Below, piece after piece: positions 11,901-24,300 of a stretch of DNA of 64,000 bases. The translations under genes were made by a program, and so were the position numbers. The notes under the pieces were generated by a model. The model had not been told where the DNA came from. It worked only from the letters and a program-made list of their open reading frames with translations, and ran no database searches. Source of the DNA: Penicillus capitatus (lineage: Eukaryota > Chlorophyta); NCBI GenBank assembly GCA_965649825.1, contig OZ287699.1, positions 558,001 to 622,000 on the forward strand. Direction: 5' to 3'. Within the stretch, counting starts at the first letter, position 1. Each line of letters starts with the position of its first letter.

Positions 11901-12373
11901 GATAATGCATTCTGTCACACTTTAGAGATATGTGCAAAAGTGTGAGAGGATGACCTTTTAGAAATTAACATTTGTCGTCCGGAAAGCATTTGGTGCAAAG
12001 AGCGCCCGTCGAGATCGATTTTGGGCCGATCCTCTTCACTATACCGCATTGGATAGGCGCTCACTTCGATCATGCTCTCAGGGAGGGGCAGCCGCTCTTG
12101 AGGGTTACTGGGAAATACCCATCCGTAATAGTTGCGCAGTTCCACATCGCTATCCAAATATACTAAAGTCCTGGATCTAAAAGAGTAACCGATTTTGCAA
12201 AAGAGTGAGAAGCGTGAGGAGGCGTACTTGTTTTTCATGGCGTCGTGAAATTGCTGTGAGTTGATGACAAGATGCCTCTCCTCTTGTTGACGATTGAACC
12301 CGCCGCTTGCCGCCGTCAGTGTGAGAACGTGGCATAAAAGTGTGAGAAAGATGCGTCCATGCGTCGACTTCAT
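8960..12373 (-). CDS. receptor-like TKL-family protein kinase
   Basis: I read one gene across this span. The start at 12373 opens a signal peptide (MKSTHGRIFLTLLCHVLTL). A large ectodomain follows, with N-glycosylation sites and segments such as LDHCVVEVFIEENG and ATVVLENVIIEMDTQ that could be beta-helix-like. One membrane helix follows (IFSAAVIVGVMCVLMAVCVF), then a juxtamembrane region and a kinase domain: LGAGSFGKVFK, VAVKV (ATP Lys), HGDLKSSNILL (HRD Arg replaced by Gly), VADFG, and GTVTHMPPELF in the activation loop. This is a tyrosine-kinase-like Ser/Thr kinase. At least eight short introns carry TCACACTTTT/TCACTCTTTT-type motifs. Ligand unknown. The fusion of ectodomain and kinase rests on splice phase (exon joints near 10330 and 10570). 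Confidence 0.75.
9357..9383. repeat. paired TCACACTTT elements in kinase intron
   Basis: TCACACTTT occurs twice, 9 bases apart, inside the intron that separates the kinase DFG region from the activation segment. Confidence 0.5.
11511..11536. repeat. inverted repeat CTCACTCTT / AAAAGAGTGA
   Basis: CTCACTCTTATGTGTAAAAG followed by AGTGACC forms a short hairpin within an intron of the receptor kinase ectodomain. Confidence 0.55.
11914..11946. repeat. inverted repeat GTCACACTTT / AAAAGTGTGAG
   Basis: GTCACACTTT and AAAAGTGTGAG face each other across 12 bases within an intron of the receptor kinase gene. The arms are reverse complements. Confidence 0.6.
12180..12345. repeat. cluster of AAAAGAGTGAG / AAAAGTGTGAG motifs
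   Basis: Copies at about 12180-12190 (with one change), 12199-12209, 12320-12327 and 12337-12344 lie in the first introns of the receptor kinase gene. This is the densest group of these motifs in the window. Confidence 0.5.
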
Positions 12374-12853
12374 GACGCCGCATGAAAAGAGAAGCACCGT
12401 CGAAGTCGGCCACGAAGCGTTGGGACTCTTCACTATAATGAACGTACCAACCAACAAACCACGAAAGCACACTGCTCTACAAAGCCGTCGTTTCACCAAA
12501 GAACTTCGCCGTTTGAATAAAGAAGCCACAACAGACGACGGCGTAACTGGCAGACACACGCCGCTGTCAAGCAACGAGCAGAGAAGCGGGGGAGAGCGCA
12601 CCGTCGAACTTAACGACCTAAAATGGCGCGTCCGTGATTGAAGCGAACTGTCACTTTTCACAGAAAAACCAGAGCGATACAGGGCGCGGATCGAAGGGCG
12701 TTGCGGGTCGAACAGTCACATCTGTACCATCACAGACGTCCTTATCCAGGTCACCCTTTTTGAAATGACAGGCAGGTGTTAAACTGTTTCGTCCTCGACA
12801 ACATGATCAACAGACACAACGTGATGCATCTGTTTACCCATCTTTCTCCTGTC
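12374..12853. other. intergenic region upstream of the receptor kinase
   Basis: About 480 bp between the EF2 stop and the receptor-kinase start, both on the minus strand. It presumably holds the EF2 3' UTR and the kinase promoter. No convincing ORF or motif. Confidence 0.4.
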
Positions 12854-15747
12854 TCACAATTTGTCTTCGTATTCGGATAGTGGTGCCGGTTCTGGTTTGA
12901 GTCCTTTGCGTTTGCGAGTGTCCAGCAGAATTTCGTTCGGTTGTGTGCCGGGCTTCATCGGATCTTGTGCCATGGTCTCCCAATGATCGAACACCGATTG
13001 TGGGAAAGCCTGTCCAGAAGTGGCGGCTCTGAGCGTCGATGTGAAACCGAAGGACTCGACGACAGGCAAATGGGCTTTGATATTGTAGATCGGCGTTCCT
13101 GGTCTCTGAGATTCCTCAAAGACGATACCACGTTTCTGATTGAGCACACTGTAGATACCACCCAGTGCTTGCTCGGGTGCTTGGATCTCGACCAGATAGA
13201 TGGGCTCCATCAAACGGGGCTCGGCTGTCAGCTGACAGGCATAAAGACAACGACGACAGGTCGGGATGATTTGACCGCCGCCGCGATGAATGGCATCGGC
13301 GTGGAGGACAACGTCATGGATCTCGAAGCACACACCACGCATGTTCTCGTCACACATCACACCTTCTTTCGTCGCCCACTGAAAGGCTGCAATACAGGAG
13401 TCTTTGATTTCATTAAGATACTGCACACCCTTGGCGACGTCGATGAACATATTGGGTCCCGTTGTGTCGGGACCAAAACACCAGACCTTCTTGGCCGATT
13501 CTTTGTCCCAGCCGAACGTGGAGCTCATGTATTGAGAGCGAGCCTTGGGATCATCTCTAGGGCCGATTTTGCCTTCTTCGATTGCTTCAGGGATGCCCTC
13601 TTCCAGTGGCCTGGCTGTAAGATAGATGCGATTGTGCTTGTTGGCTGATTTGGACATGCAGGTGTGATCCGATTCCTGTGAGACGGTCTCGCGGAACGAC
13701 ACGACAGGATCTGAGACGCGGATCTCGGCACCGCCCATGAAGTCTTCTTGGAGATCTTTTAGGCAGATCTCCAAATGCAGTTCGCCTGCGCCAGCGATGA
13801 TGTGCTCCCCTGTCTCCTCCATGGTGCACTGAACCATGGGGTCAGATTTGGACAGACGTTTCAGTCCTTCCACGAGTTTGGGCAGATCTCCAGCGACTTT
13901 GGGCTCCACGGCCACGCGCACGACCGGAGAAACGCTGAATTTCATTGCCTGTTACATCACATGTCAGAAACATCAGGGAACTGCGGTGTGCTCTGTACTT
14001 TGATGGGATGTGCATCCTCGTTCTTTTCGTTCGTCAGTGTGGCATTCTTTGTGATGAACTGATCCAACCCCACAAGTGCCACCGTGTTGCCGCAGGGGAC
14101 GTCTTCTACGGCATCTTGTCTTCTTCCCATGCACAGCACGGTCCGTTGAACATTCTTAATGGATAGATCTTTTTTCTCTCCGGGGATAAAATTCGGTCCC
14201 ATGATACGGACCTGTCACATCACCACCATCTCAGCAATCGTGGGACAGAAGAACATTGACCGCACTTTCTGTCCAGTATTGACTTTTCCAGAAAACACAC
14301 GACCAAAGGCAAAAAAGCGTCCCTTGTCGTTGGACGGAATCATTTTGGAAACATACAACATCAGTGGCCCATCGGCATCGCAGTTTCGAATAGCCGTGGC
14401 ATAAACGTCATCCAATGGACCTTCGTAGAGATTATCCACACGGTAGTTCTGTGCGATTCCTGGAGATGGCAGATGCCAGATCATCATTTCGAGTAGCGCA
14501 TCCTGCGCCGGTAACCACGTTTGCATCACACGTTTCATGAATGGTTTGGCCTGTAGATCCTTATCCTCTGCCTTGAGTTTATCTGTCACTCCCAACTTGT
14601 CCGTCATCGCAAACACCTTCTTCTTATCATCATTCATACAGGCTTCGATCAGATGTTTGATCGGTTCGTACACAAACTGCACGAAGCTGAACACAGCACA
14701 GAACACGTGTTGCTGCCATCACAGCTGCGTCAGGCATTTTGTAGTACCCTCTCTTGCACGTGGCCGTTCCTGTGCTCTTCTTTGTCCATTTCTTTGTTGC
14801 CGGATCAAAGAAATGATCTCCCCAGAGTCTCTCCATCATCTTCGCCTCCTCGATGCCGAACTTCGCGGCATACATCTTGGCAAATGTCGTCAGAGTGAAC
14901 GCCCATCCGTGCAGTCCGGCAGAAAACGAAACGGTGCCCTTGTCTGGGAAGACCATGCAGTCCCCCATCCGTTCATCCGTATACGTTGCCATGATCACAT
15001 TGGCGTTCTCGATCACACGCAGATAACCAGTGTAGGCTTCTTCGCCGTCCAACATGAGTTCCAAAAAACAGCGATCCAATTTGTTGACGGTTAGGACAGG
15101 ACGAATCCGTTCACCAAGCGCCTACATCCAGCACACCTGTCACATCATGTGCGTACAGGAATGAGATCTGACTTGACGCAGAACGGTCTCTGTCTGGACA
15201 CAGACACCTTCAACGCAGTCGACCACGACAAGCGCTCCGTCTGTAATGCGCAGCGCCGCCGTGACTTCGGATGAAAAATCGACGTGACCCGGCGAATCGA
15301 TCAGATTCACGAGATAAGCATTGCCATCGCGTTTTCCTGGAAGAACGACATCATCCATCCCATCCCGATCACAGCTGCCGCACCTGTAAAGCCCTTCAGT
15401 GCCTCATCTGTCATTTCGTAGTAGAGTGAGATTCCAGTCGATTTGATCGTAATGCAACGATCCTGTTCATCTTGACGCGTGTCCGTCAGACGCTGGTCTC
15501 CAGCCTGAGTGCACGTACATACTCTCTGGAGAGAACGGGCTGAGACCGTGTACCTGCTCTACGGCGATGATGCCTGCGGCCGCGACGAGTGAATCCGTCA
15601 ACGTCGACTTGCCTAGAACATCCGGCTGCAAACAAGGCATGAACGAACGTACATACCGTGGTCGACGTGGGCGATGACGCTCATATTACGGATGTTGTGC
15701 TTCTTGTCCATCAAGGCACGCAACTGGTCGATCGTGAACTTCACCAT
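12854..15747 (-). CDS. EEF2: translation elongation factor 2
   Basis: Complete eEF2, the GTPase that drives ribosomal translocation. Start at 15747 gives [20 protein letters not shown]. The G domain shows AHVDHG/KST (an intron splits the P-loop), [12 protein letters not shown] and NKLD. Later domains read [30 protein letters not shown] and [16 protein letters not shown], the last carrying the histidine that is modified to diphthamide in eukaryotes. It ends SEYEDKL. At least six short introns; those at about 13946-13995, 14213-14267 and 15128-15180 carry TGATGTRACAG just before the acceptor or slightly upstream. Because the protein is so conserved, this gene gives the most reliable splice sites in the window. 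Confidence 0.97.
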
Positions 15748-16640
15748 CGTGCTAGAGTCTTGGACGCGAACGCCGAAGAAATAGACAAACAAAGCAGGTG
15801 ACTCATCCGCCGCCACTGCTTTATATGACTGCCATGATGTGACGGACACCTTGGGCGTCATGATGTGACTGATATACGGACGACTGTCGAGGGAAATCTC
15901 GCTGCTGTTGCACACAGACGTCGACGCAATGGGATTTCGCGCCGTCATTGTGCCGTTTCTACTTGGGACTGGATCAATGCTGGCACTATTTGCGCTGATC
16001 ACCTCCCGAAAGGCCCCCTGTTGTCTTAGTGGCATTGAGGAGTGCGTTCACTGGCACAGTGTCTTAGTACTCTTAGGAGCTGTGTGCGTTTCGAGCTTTG
16101 ACGCCGCTTGGTGACAGCACAGGCGTTGTTCATACAGCAACCGTGTTCGTGAGTGTGGCGATAGAGCAGTGTTCGAATTATAGACAACTGCATCGGAACA
16201 CTATAGGACGCTGAGAGGGCGTCGGGACATGTCTTTGCTTCTCTCGTTTCTCTGGTGGCAGTCGTGCTGCATTCAATCACGTTTTCTTCACAGGCATCAC
16301 TCTTGTTTCATGACACACCTTGACGATTCAGTCTCGGTGCTTCGCTGTCATTGTTTGCCGAAACGTAGACGACGAAGTTTCTCGAGTAGCTGATGGCATG
16401 AGAGCGTCATCAGGAGATCCGGGTTCGATCGACCGTTTCCAAGAACGAGGAGGCATCACACGCAATAACGACGTCCATATCGCCAAGAGACCGACACCTC
16501 GAGCGGCAGCAAAACCGACAGTGACGGTCGTGCCTGATTGTACCCTCGACAGCAATACGGTGCTGGCGACTGACGGCAGGGGCAAAATGCAGAGACGTAA
16601 AGTCTGAAAAGAGCCGAGATTTCTCATGTCATGTCAGACA
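15748..16640. other. divergent promoter region between EF2 and NOL6-like gene
   Basis: About 890 bp separate the two divergent starts. It probably includes EF2 5' UTR (open frames here look unlike any protein family). No TATA box or other clear element stood out. TGATGTGAC appears at 15838 and 15868 but in antisense to EF2. Confidence 0.4.
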
Positions 16641-19600
16641 ATGTCGAGTGCAAAACGTCGGAAGGTGAAGGATGAGGCGGCGCCGAAGGAAACCTTCCGC
16701 TGTGAAGAAGACGTCCAACGAGCACTCTTTCAGAATGAAGTATGCTGCTATGTGACAGGAGACCTCGACAACCAGTCCTGCATGGCAGATCACGGCTGTC
16801 GCTAAAGAGGCACAGTTGAAAGATTTCAGCGAAAAAGAGCTGATCAAAATTCTGGCGATTCTGACGCGATGTTTGCGAGAAGAGAGTGAGAAAAGTGTGA
16901 CAGCGACGGCTTCGCATCTCAACTATGCTAAGAAGCTGTGCATGGACCCCAGTAGTGCTGTTTTGGATTGTGTCCCTTTGGAAAGACCATTGGAATGGAT
17001 GAGCCGTCTGCAATTTCGCACGACGCTTGTCGATGCCTCCGTGCCTGTGACAATGGAGCTTCCTTCATCGATCTTCTACGAAAAGGATTATCTAAACCAT
17101 CAGTACACCTGGAAGAAATTCCTCTACCTCCATTACTGTCGGAAGATCTGGGCAAAGCGATCAGAAGTGCTTTCTTGTCGGATGTGTTTCTATCGGGAAG
17201 AGCTGCGATCTCCGTATCTCTGCCTGGAATGGAAGACGGCCCATGGTTCTCAGAAGTAGAACAGAAGACAAGGGAGGATCGCAGAGAATGTGGAATGCAT
17301 CGTTTAGGTTTGATGTGGTACCTGTCCTCTGGAAAGATCTGTTTCCGTATCGGCGATTCTTACTTGAGCAGAACAATGTTCGTGGAATTGTGGGAGCAGA
17401 CAACCAGCTCGTGCCCACGCCTTGCAGCAATCTCATCCTGCTAAGGGATATCACTTTGGCAACGAACACGGCGTTTATTGACAAGACCATCGATTCCTTG
17501 ATCTCATCAGCAACTATTATCGAAACGCTGATTCTGATCAAAGTGAATATTCGAGGGACATGCATGGATAAGTGATGTGACAGCGTGTGTTTTACAGGTT
17601 TGGTGTCGGAGTCATAGACTGGATACTGTTGATGGTTTTGATGACATTGTGTGGACGATTCTCATCTTGAGGGGCATTCGGAAAGGACAGATCTCTTCGG
17701 ATGCACCATCTCTGACTGTGCTCTATTCCGTTCTATCACTCTTGAAATCTTCTAAGCTATCGAAGATCATGAATGCGACCGAAGAATGTTGGAATTTTGA
17801 AGAGGGGCCACACAAACTCGTTGGTAGTGACAAGCGACTGAGCGCCGAGGCGTTTCGCGAGCGGGAGATGGAGTGGATGGCTGATGTGACAGGTGGATAC
17901 AACTTGATCTGGGATGTCTCTCGCTCTTGGATGACGCACATGAAACACGCAGCGGAACGAACGCTCGCTATCTTGACAGGACAGCATCTCACAAGAGGCG
18001 TTGACCGAGCCAGAGAGATCTTCACAGAACTCCGTGCACTTCCTGCCCACTTCGATGCCGTGATCCGCATACCGATGCCATCCTCGGAGAAGACAAAACC
18101 ATGGGACACATCACCTGTCACGTCACTGATCGATTGTCAGGTGTCTCTCGCAACTGAGCAGTGATGTGACGTTCAGGAAATTTGTGAATCGGATCGAGAG
18201 AATACTGCAGGAGGCGTTGACGGATCGTTACACTTTGATGCGATGTTTACCAGATGCAGAGGACAGGACAGATTCCGAACAACAGCCCTGTGTTTTGGTC
18301 TGTCTGCAATTCGACAAGGAAACTGTGTGGCGATTGTCGGACAAGGGTCCATCCCCCGAAGACAAGGCCGCCGCAAAAACCTTTCGCGAGTTCTGGGGGA
18401 AGACATCCAAATTGACGAAGTTTCAAGATGGCTCTGTCTGCGAAGCTGTCACATGGGACAGTGAACCTGGTCATCGACACGAAATCATCGACAGGTGAGG
18501 ATAGCGTTGCAGAGAGGCACGTTTTCTGAATCTGTGTCTGCAGAATCGTTAACAGTGTTATCAAAAGACACCTCGGTGTGCAGCCTCAGGGTCAGGCATT
18601 ACAAATTGCTCCATTGTTCGATGTCGGCTGCGAAAGCCTGTCGACACAAGCCATCGACGCCACAAGACAATTGGCCGCAACACACGAGGTCGCTCAATTG
18701 TTGAGAGAATTGCAGGAGACAGCATTAAAAGTGCTGAGCGTTCAAGAAATAAGCCCATCCAGCCGCAGAACCTCATGTTTTGCAACAGCTTACCATCCTC
18801 TGGCGGATGCATCGGATGCAATGACGGACAATGCCGTTGCCCGTTGCATCGAACCGGTGGATCTTCTGGTCCATTTGGAAACCTCTGGCAGCTGGCCAGT
18901 TCATCCTGAAGCCTTTGAGCAGACAAAGATCGCTATGTACGCTCAACTCAGTGCCGTTCTACAAAAGAGAGGGCACTTTGCCAAAGCATCTCGCCGTTTT
19001 GTCGATCTCTTCTTCTCAGGCTTTGCATTTCGGCTCCATTTCGTGACAGAACGGTGCGCCTTTCTGTGCACATCTGCACATCTGTCGAATGATGTGACAG
19101 GGAAGAAAAGGAAGGTTCACTGCTCGTCATCACGAAGCACCGATACCACAGCCTTATCAAACGATCTGTCGATCGTCATCCGCCTCTCTCATTGACGGTG
19201 AAGCTGCTCAAGAGATGGGCCTCCGTACATTTATTCGATTTCCATCTGCATGACTGCCTTCTTGAATTGCTTGCTGTCTACGAGTACAACAAGCAAACGT
19301 CCCATCAACCCATCATCTCTCCGATTAGAGGTGGTCCTTCCAACCCCACAGATGCACCCACAATGCTTTCTTTGGCGTGCAGGATTTTTCAGAGTACTGC
19401 ATCTGATCTGGACGTTTCCGTGGTCTGCTATAGCACTTGTCGTGGATACGGATGATGAAATCAGTGCCAACGATATCCGATCCATACAAGCCTGGCACTC
19501 TGAGCAGAGAGCAACAGACCCTGACATGTACTCAATGGCCATCTGTACGCCCTTTGATCGACAGTCTTCGTTGACCAAGACCCACCCAGACACGTCTGTC

Positions 19601-20143
19601 TTGGCACGATTGAGATACCTCGCAGGCGATAGTGTGGCATCATCCCTGAAGCCACTGTCTTTTCTCTTTTCAGAAACCGACTGGACAGCATTCGATGTTG
19701 TTTTACACCTCCGTCGAGAAGCATTGGCGCATCCAGAGAGAGCACTGGCCGATGAGAAGTCCTTTGGCCAGGCCTCGGTGTTGAACAGAGATCCCGTCTC
19801 ATCCACCGTGCTCTCTCACATTCCCGTCGCTCTCATACAGCAACACGGGCGAAAGCATCTAGCACAACAGCTGTTGGTGGGATTCGATCCCTTGCAGTGT
19901 CTCTGGGAATCCCTGACATCAGCGTTCGGAGATGTCGCCGTGTTTTGCTGCGATCGGCAAGGCGGATGCCGAATCGGCGTTCATTGGAAGCCATCAGCGT
20001 TCAAGACAATCGACGAGGACGATGTCACACATCACACTTGTCGAAATCGAATCGATGGATGCTGTGTTGTCGATACGACGGCTATCCTCTCAGAGATCTC
20101 GACACTCGGCAAAGGAATCGTAGAAAACATCGAGATCACATGA
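16641..20143 (+). CDS. NOL6/UTP22-like (Nrap) ribosome-biogenesis protein
   Basis: A roughly 1,000-residue protein assembled from about nine exons. Nrap family landmarks are in order: LPSSIFYEKDYLNHQYTWKK, DLFPYRRFLLEQNNVRG, VPTPCSNLILLRDIT, LIKVWCRSHRL, WRLSDKGPSPEDKAAAKTFR, FWGKTSKLTKFQDGS, EAVTWD, IVNSVIKRHLG, and near the end FGDVAVFCCDRQGG, IGVHWKPSAF. NOL6/Utp22 is a nucleolar subunit of the small-subunit processome (UTP-C complex) needed for pre-18S rRNA processing. Start MSSAKRRKVKDE is lysine/arginine-rich, as expected. Several introns end TGATGTGACAG or TGATGTGACGTTCAG (17573, 18162, 19090). Exact edges of exons 1-2 have two in-frame solutions. Confidence 0.88.
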
Positions 20144-20168
20144 AAACCGTTCTCGAGAACGCTAAATA

Positions 20169-21016
20169 CTATACAAGGGATACGTTACGGGATGGATGGA
20201 GTCGGGTGTGAATGCAGTCCTTGAGCCCAGCCGATTCTTGCCAAGCACATTCACCGTATTTTCCAAAGCGTCCGCATTTGCCGTGGAGTCGATAGCACTC
20301 GTATTCGAGTTGTTCCTCGCACACGGTGTAGATGATGTCTTGTGAACAAATGCTCCCTCCACATCCGGTGACGTGACATTCGTCTGTTCGCGTTGGCTTT
20401 ACGCATCTTCCTTTCTCGCAACGCAGCTCGGGATAACAGAGGCGACACTCGTCATCTCTCGCACATCTCTAGGCAACTCAAAAGGATGCCCGACGGTGAA
20501 GTCGAGATGTTAGCTTACGGTTGGTGTACGGCAGAAATCTCTGGCAGGACAGTTAAGCGGCAGGCACTTTGCTGAGACTTTGCCCAGAGGAGCACATTGT
20601 CCATCGAATTCGCCGTCGCAGTTGACGCAGCCGACGCATTCGAATCGCATATCGCCGCAAAGCTGCACGCATTCGTCATCGGAGGTACATGCGTTCTACG
20701 CCAAATCCAATCACACAGCGTTCACCCCAGTCGAAGACCCACCCGTGTGCCGTTGTTCGTCAAACAATACGTCTTCAGCAGCGATTCCTTAAGAGATGCC
20801 GAACGAATGTCATCTTCGCCGTCACGCATATCCCTGACGCAATACATGTGTGACGTCTTCTTTGGTGAAGAGAGAAGATGAAGCGACAGTTTACCGTTGC
20901 TGACTCAAAGACAAGGAGAGTTGAATTGGCTGTTGTTCCCGCGACCGACTGTTCCAGGCAGTGATGCCGTGTGCGAAAAGCAGAAGATTGAAAACGAGTC
21001 TTTGGCAGAGAGACAT
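20169..21016 (-). CDS. secreted cysteine-rich protein with repeated Cys modules
   Basis: Start at 21016 gives a signal peptide (MSLCQRLVFNLLLFAHGITA). After one or two short introns come cysteine-dense modules: TSDDECVQLCGDMRFECVGC and CARDDECRLCYPELRCEKGR are alike and probably a duplicated unit. The C-terminal block runs CHVTGCGGSICSQDIIYTVC, EYECYRLHGKCGRF, GECAW. This spacing resembles the eight-cysteine-cluster domain known from bacterial secreted proteins; I state this from memory of the pattern. The function is unknown. Internal exon edges between 20560 and 20900 are uncertain. Confidence 0.65.
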
Positions 21017-21357
21017 GTTCGAAGGAATGCACAAATGACAGTCGGAGGGCCACTTCTGTTCTTGGATCGTTCCGAGACCCGGTCGACTTCGCGCCACGTC
21101 ATGACGACGCCATCCTGAAACGGAAGAGCGTCAAAGGGAAGTCAAGAGGCGCATGGACACAGCATTGCCATGCGAATGACGCTCAGCGCGACCGTTACGC
21201 ACCATAGTCGGGGACAAAGTATGACTTGCATCCAGCATCGATCACGGTGCGCAGTGAACGACCGTCATCGATGAAACGAATATCGACGTCGTAAGACGGA
21301 CGATTATGACGAACATGCAAAACGACAGGCAAGACAACGCGTTTTTAGTCAGAAGTG
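21017..21357. other. intergenic region, no gene seen
   Basis: About 340 bp between the start of the cysteine-rich gene and the stop of the TPR gene, both minus. I found no credible ORF. Confidence 0.4.
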
Positions 21358-24300
21358 CTAGAAGTCTAGACATAAGGCATCGATATCGTCGCCGTCATCG
21401 TCGGAGACATCGATCGACGGTTGTGGATTGGATGGACTCGGGAGGGAATGGACAATCTCGTCTGTGTTCCTTGGCGGCTCGATCTCTCCATCCTTCCCTC
21501 CAGTGGAATGCGATGCTATGAGCTGAGCATCTTCGAGTTTCTTCTCTTCGAAGCGTTTGCGGAGTGATTCGAGTTTTTCTGAAAAAGGATCATGTCTGCT
21601 CTGCGCCACCTTTGTTCTCGCGGTGAGCATCGTCGCTGTGTCGTGTATCAAAGCGTGTATGATGTCTGCGTCAAAACGCCGTCGGAGGGCAGCTTTGTTC
21701 AGATAAAGACATAGGAATTCGGCAAAACACAGGAGATCTTTGTCCCTTCGGATGCTTTTTAGACAAACCTAACGTAGACATTCGGATTTCTTATCCACAA
21801 CAAAACTGCAGAAATGCGGTGACCTGTAAGATCCATGGAATGCACTCCGGAAGAAATGTGCATTGTGTTGGAATTCTTAGTACGGCAATGAAAGCTTGGA
21901 GTGTGATGTCCATTGCCAAATGCTCTACGACCAAAAAAGGAGGTCTCAAACCGTGTAGATGATTTGACGGCTGACATACGTTTCGCAGAACAGAGAATCC
22001 TGTCGAGAGCATCTCGGTCGAGGATCTGTCCGTGTTCTTTGAGTGCCGCTCTCAGAGCGACCTCGTCGTGTAAACGGCAGGCGATGTCACTTTCCTGTTC
22101 AGTGCAAAACAAACACAACTGTTCCTGAAGAAAGTCGAAGAGATGAAAGACCAGCAAAGCGATGGCCCTATATGGAATGTCGGTTGGATGCGAAGACATG
22201 ACCTAAAGCAAAACACACCATAGATTGCACACACGAGTGGAATCTCACTCTCCATTCTCACCTGCTTCAATTCCGAAATCATCTCTTGTGTTTCTTTCAG
22301 TAAGATCGGTCTTCCTTCCGGCGATAGTGGTGGTTCTGATAGATTCAGCAGAGAAAGAATGGATACGATCATCGCTCTCTGAATCGAGATCTCTCGATTG
22401 GTCGAGAAGTCCACGAGACAAAGCGTACTGTAAACTCTGAGAAACCCAGAGCTGTCATGTCTGTCTTCGCAGACTCGGTGGTCGATCTGATTGCATGTCG
22501 ATGAAAAGACAGGGCAGTCGTAGAGAGAAAGTGGGCATCGTTGAAATGCGAGACCTTGAATGACGACAGGCTCTCGCGATAACAAAGCTTAAACAACCAT
22601 ACACAACTCTCCACTTCCACCTCCTACAAGAACAGATGTCTTGTCATGCAAGCAAAAGGCACACGTGTCAACTTTGCAAAGGTAAGTGGTGGATTCACGT
22701 GACAGAGCGACCAGTGCCTTTTCGATCCATGGACGCAGACGTGAGCATCGCGTTGTGTAATCTGCCATTTTTGTGGACAGATGTGTGACGTACAGGATTT
22801 GCTGACAGAACGTGAGTTCAGGGATCTCTAGCTTCGATCGAAAAGCGTAGAGCTGTGTCCAAGCCTCCTGCGCCAGGGCGAAGCATTCTCGTTTCATAGC
22901 TTCCTCGATGACGACCTAGAAGAACGCATGACTGTCACACATCGAGATCTCTGAGCCGTCAGTTGGTTTGTACGCGAAGCAGGGATGGATGGAATCCCGA
23001 GGCCTCTGGCATAGCGTGCAAAATCTGATATGCCTTCTCCTGATTGTCCATTTCCATGGCATGCCAGATAGAAAGGATTTCATTAAGCACGAATCCTGAA
23101 TCCTTTTCCTTGCACATACAGATGTAGATGCTCGCCGCTTCGAGTCTCTGCATCAACAGTGCCGCACATGCCATAGCGCTAGAAATTCTGTAGGCAAAGT
23201 CATCGTCGGCGTATCGAATCGCGCATTCAAGCAAAGCAAGCCCCATTTCATGGGATTCCCCTTCGATCGCAGCAGATCTTCCGTGTTCATAGAGATCAGA
23301 ACAGAGATTCCTGCAAAGCGCCTCCCGATCTGCCTGCGACACATCTTAGAGAGATCGTGATTTTGAGGATGGGACTGCCTGAAGCATGGCTTCTCGGGAT
23401 TGTGGCGATTCGAGTATGGACAACAAAACTCTCTGACAAGACAACGAGCAACGCGAATGACTTCCAGCAGGATTAATGCAATCCCTTACCTCTTGTCCTG
23501 TAGCCAACATCAGTCGCGTCATCCTCAAAAGAGCGGGCGGTTTCCAATCCACTCTATCCAGTAGTTGGTTTGCAGATGCGCATATGATCATCTGTTGTGT
23601 TTCTCCAGCCTGTCGCAGGAGCTTCTCCAGACAGTCCCACGTCCACTCCCAACAACTAAGCGGCACATAACGATGGCGTGATGCAGAGGATGTGTTGGAG
23701 TGATCAACATATCAGAGCTGGAAGAGGACTCCATGTGTGTATCAAAAGCATCCATTGCTCTCTGCCAATCATTAACGACGCAGAAACAGTCGATCTTCAA
23801 CATCTGGTCTTTCTGTCTCGATTCGAGGGACATCAAATCTGTCACCGATATCGCACTGGCAATGGACTCGTCTGACTGCATCTTCTCTATCTCTGCAAGG
23901 CATTTCAGTGAACAATGGGGTTCGCCTTGGACAAAGAGACACTGTGCAAGTGCAAGGAGAACCTACAAGATCGGAATGATCATCATAATCGACATAACGA
24001 GGCGCGCCACCTCGATCTTCAACGACGCAAGAGTGAGGCTGCCGGAACTCTCATCGTATGCCGCTCGTTCGCCCAGTTGGATCACTTCGTAAGCTGTCTC
24101 CAAACAACGTCTGTCACCTTTCTTTCCAAAGAGGCTCTCCTTCGCCGTCATGAGATCTCGAACAGTCTTGATCGCCAACTGTGTCTTGACATCGACAGAG
24201 CACGCATCGAGGCCGAAGACGTCGCCAACATATCTCAAGATTCCGTCCAGCGCGTCCTAGTGTCGGAGACAGAGCCATTGGACATCCCCATGGCACTACT

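Noticed and set aside
12941-13648. A 235-codon plus-strand frame
   Set aside because: Antisense to the highly conserved EF2 C-terminal half; no family features.
16741-16765. A 19-nt intron GTATGCTGCTATGTGACAG in NOL6 exon 1
   Set aside because: An alternative 37-nt intron (GTGACAGGAG to CATGGCAG) is also in phase, so the shorter one cannot be claimed.
17882-17892. TGATGTGACAG in NOL6 as an intron end
   Set aside because: The frame reads through it (WMADVTGGYNLIW) and no donor is needed; may be coding.
18150-18185. A 16-nt intron GTGATGTGACGTTCAG in the NOL6-like gene
   Set aside because: It would keep the frame, but a 40-nt intron with a donor at GTCACTGATC and an acceptor at GAGCAG also keeps it and yields VTDVTFRKFVNRI, which fits the family at least as well.
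16641-20143. FANCD2 or FANCI identity for the large plus-strand gene
   Set aside because: Initial idea from helical content; Nrap (NOL6/UTP22) motifs such as FYEKDYLNH, ILLRDIT and FWGKTSKLTKFQDGS fit throughout.
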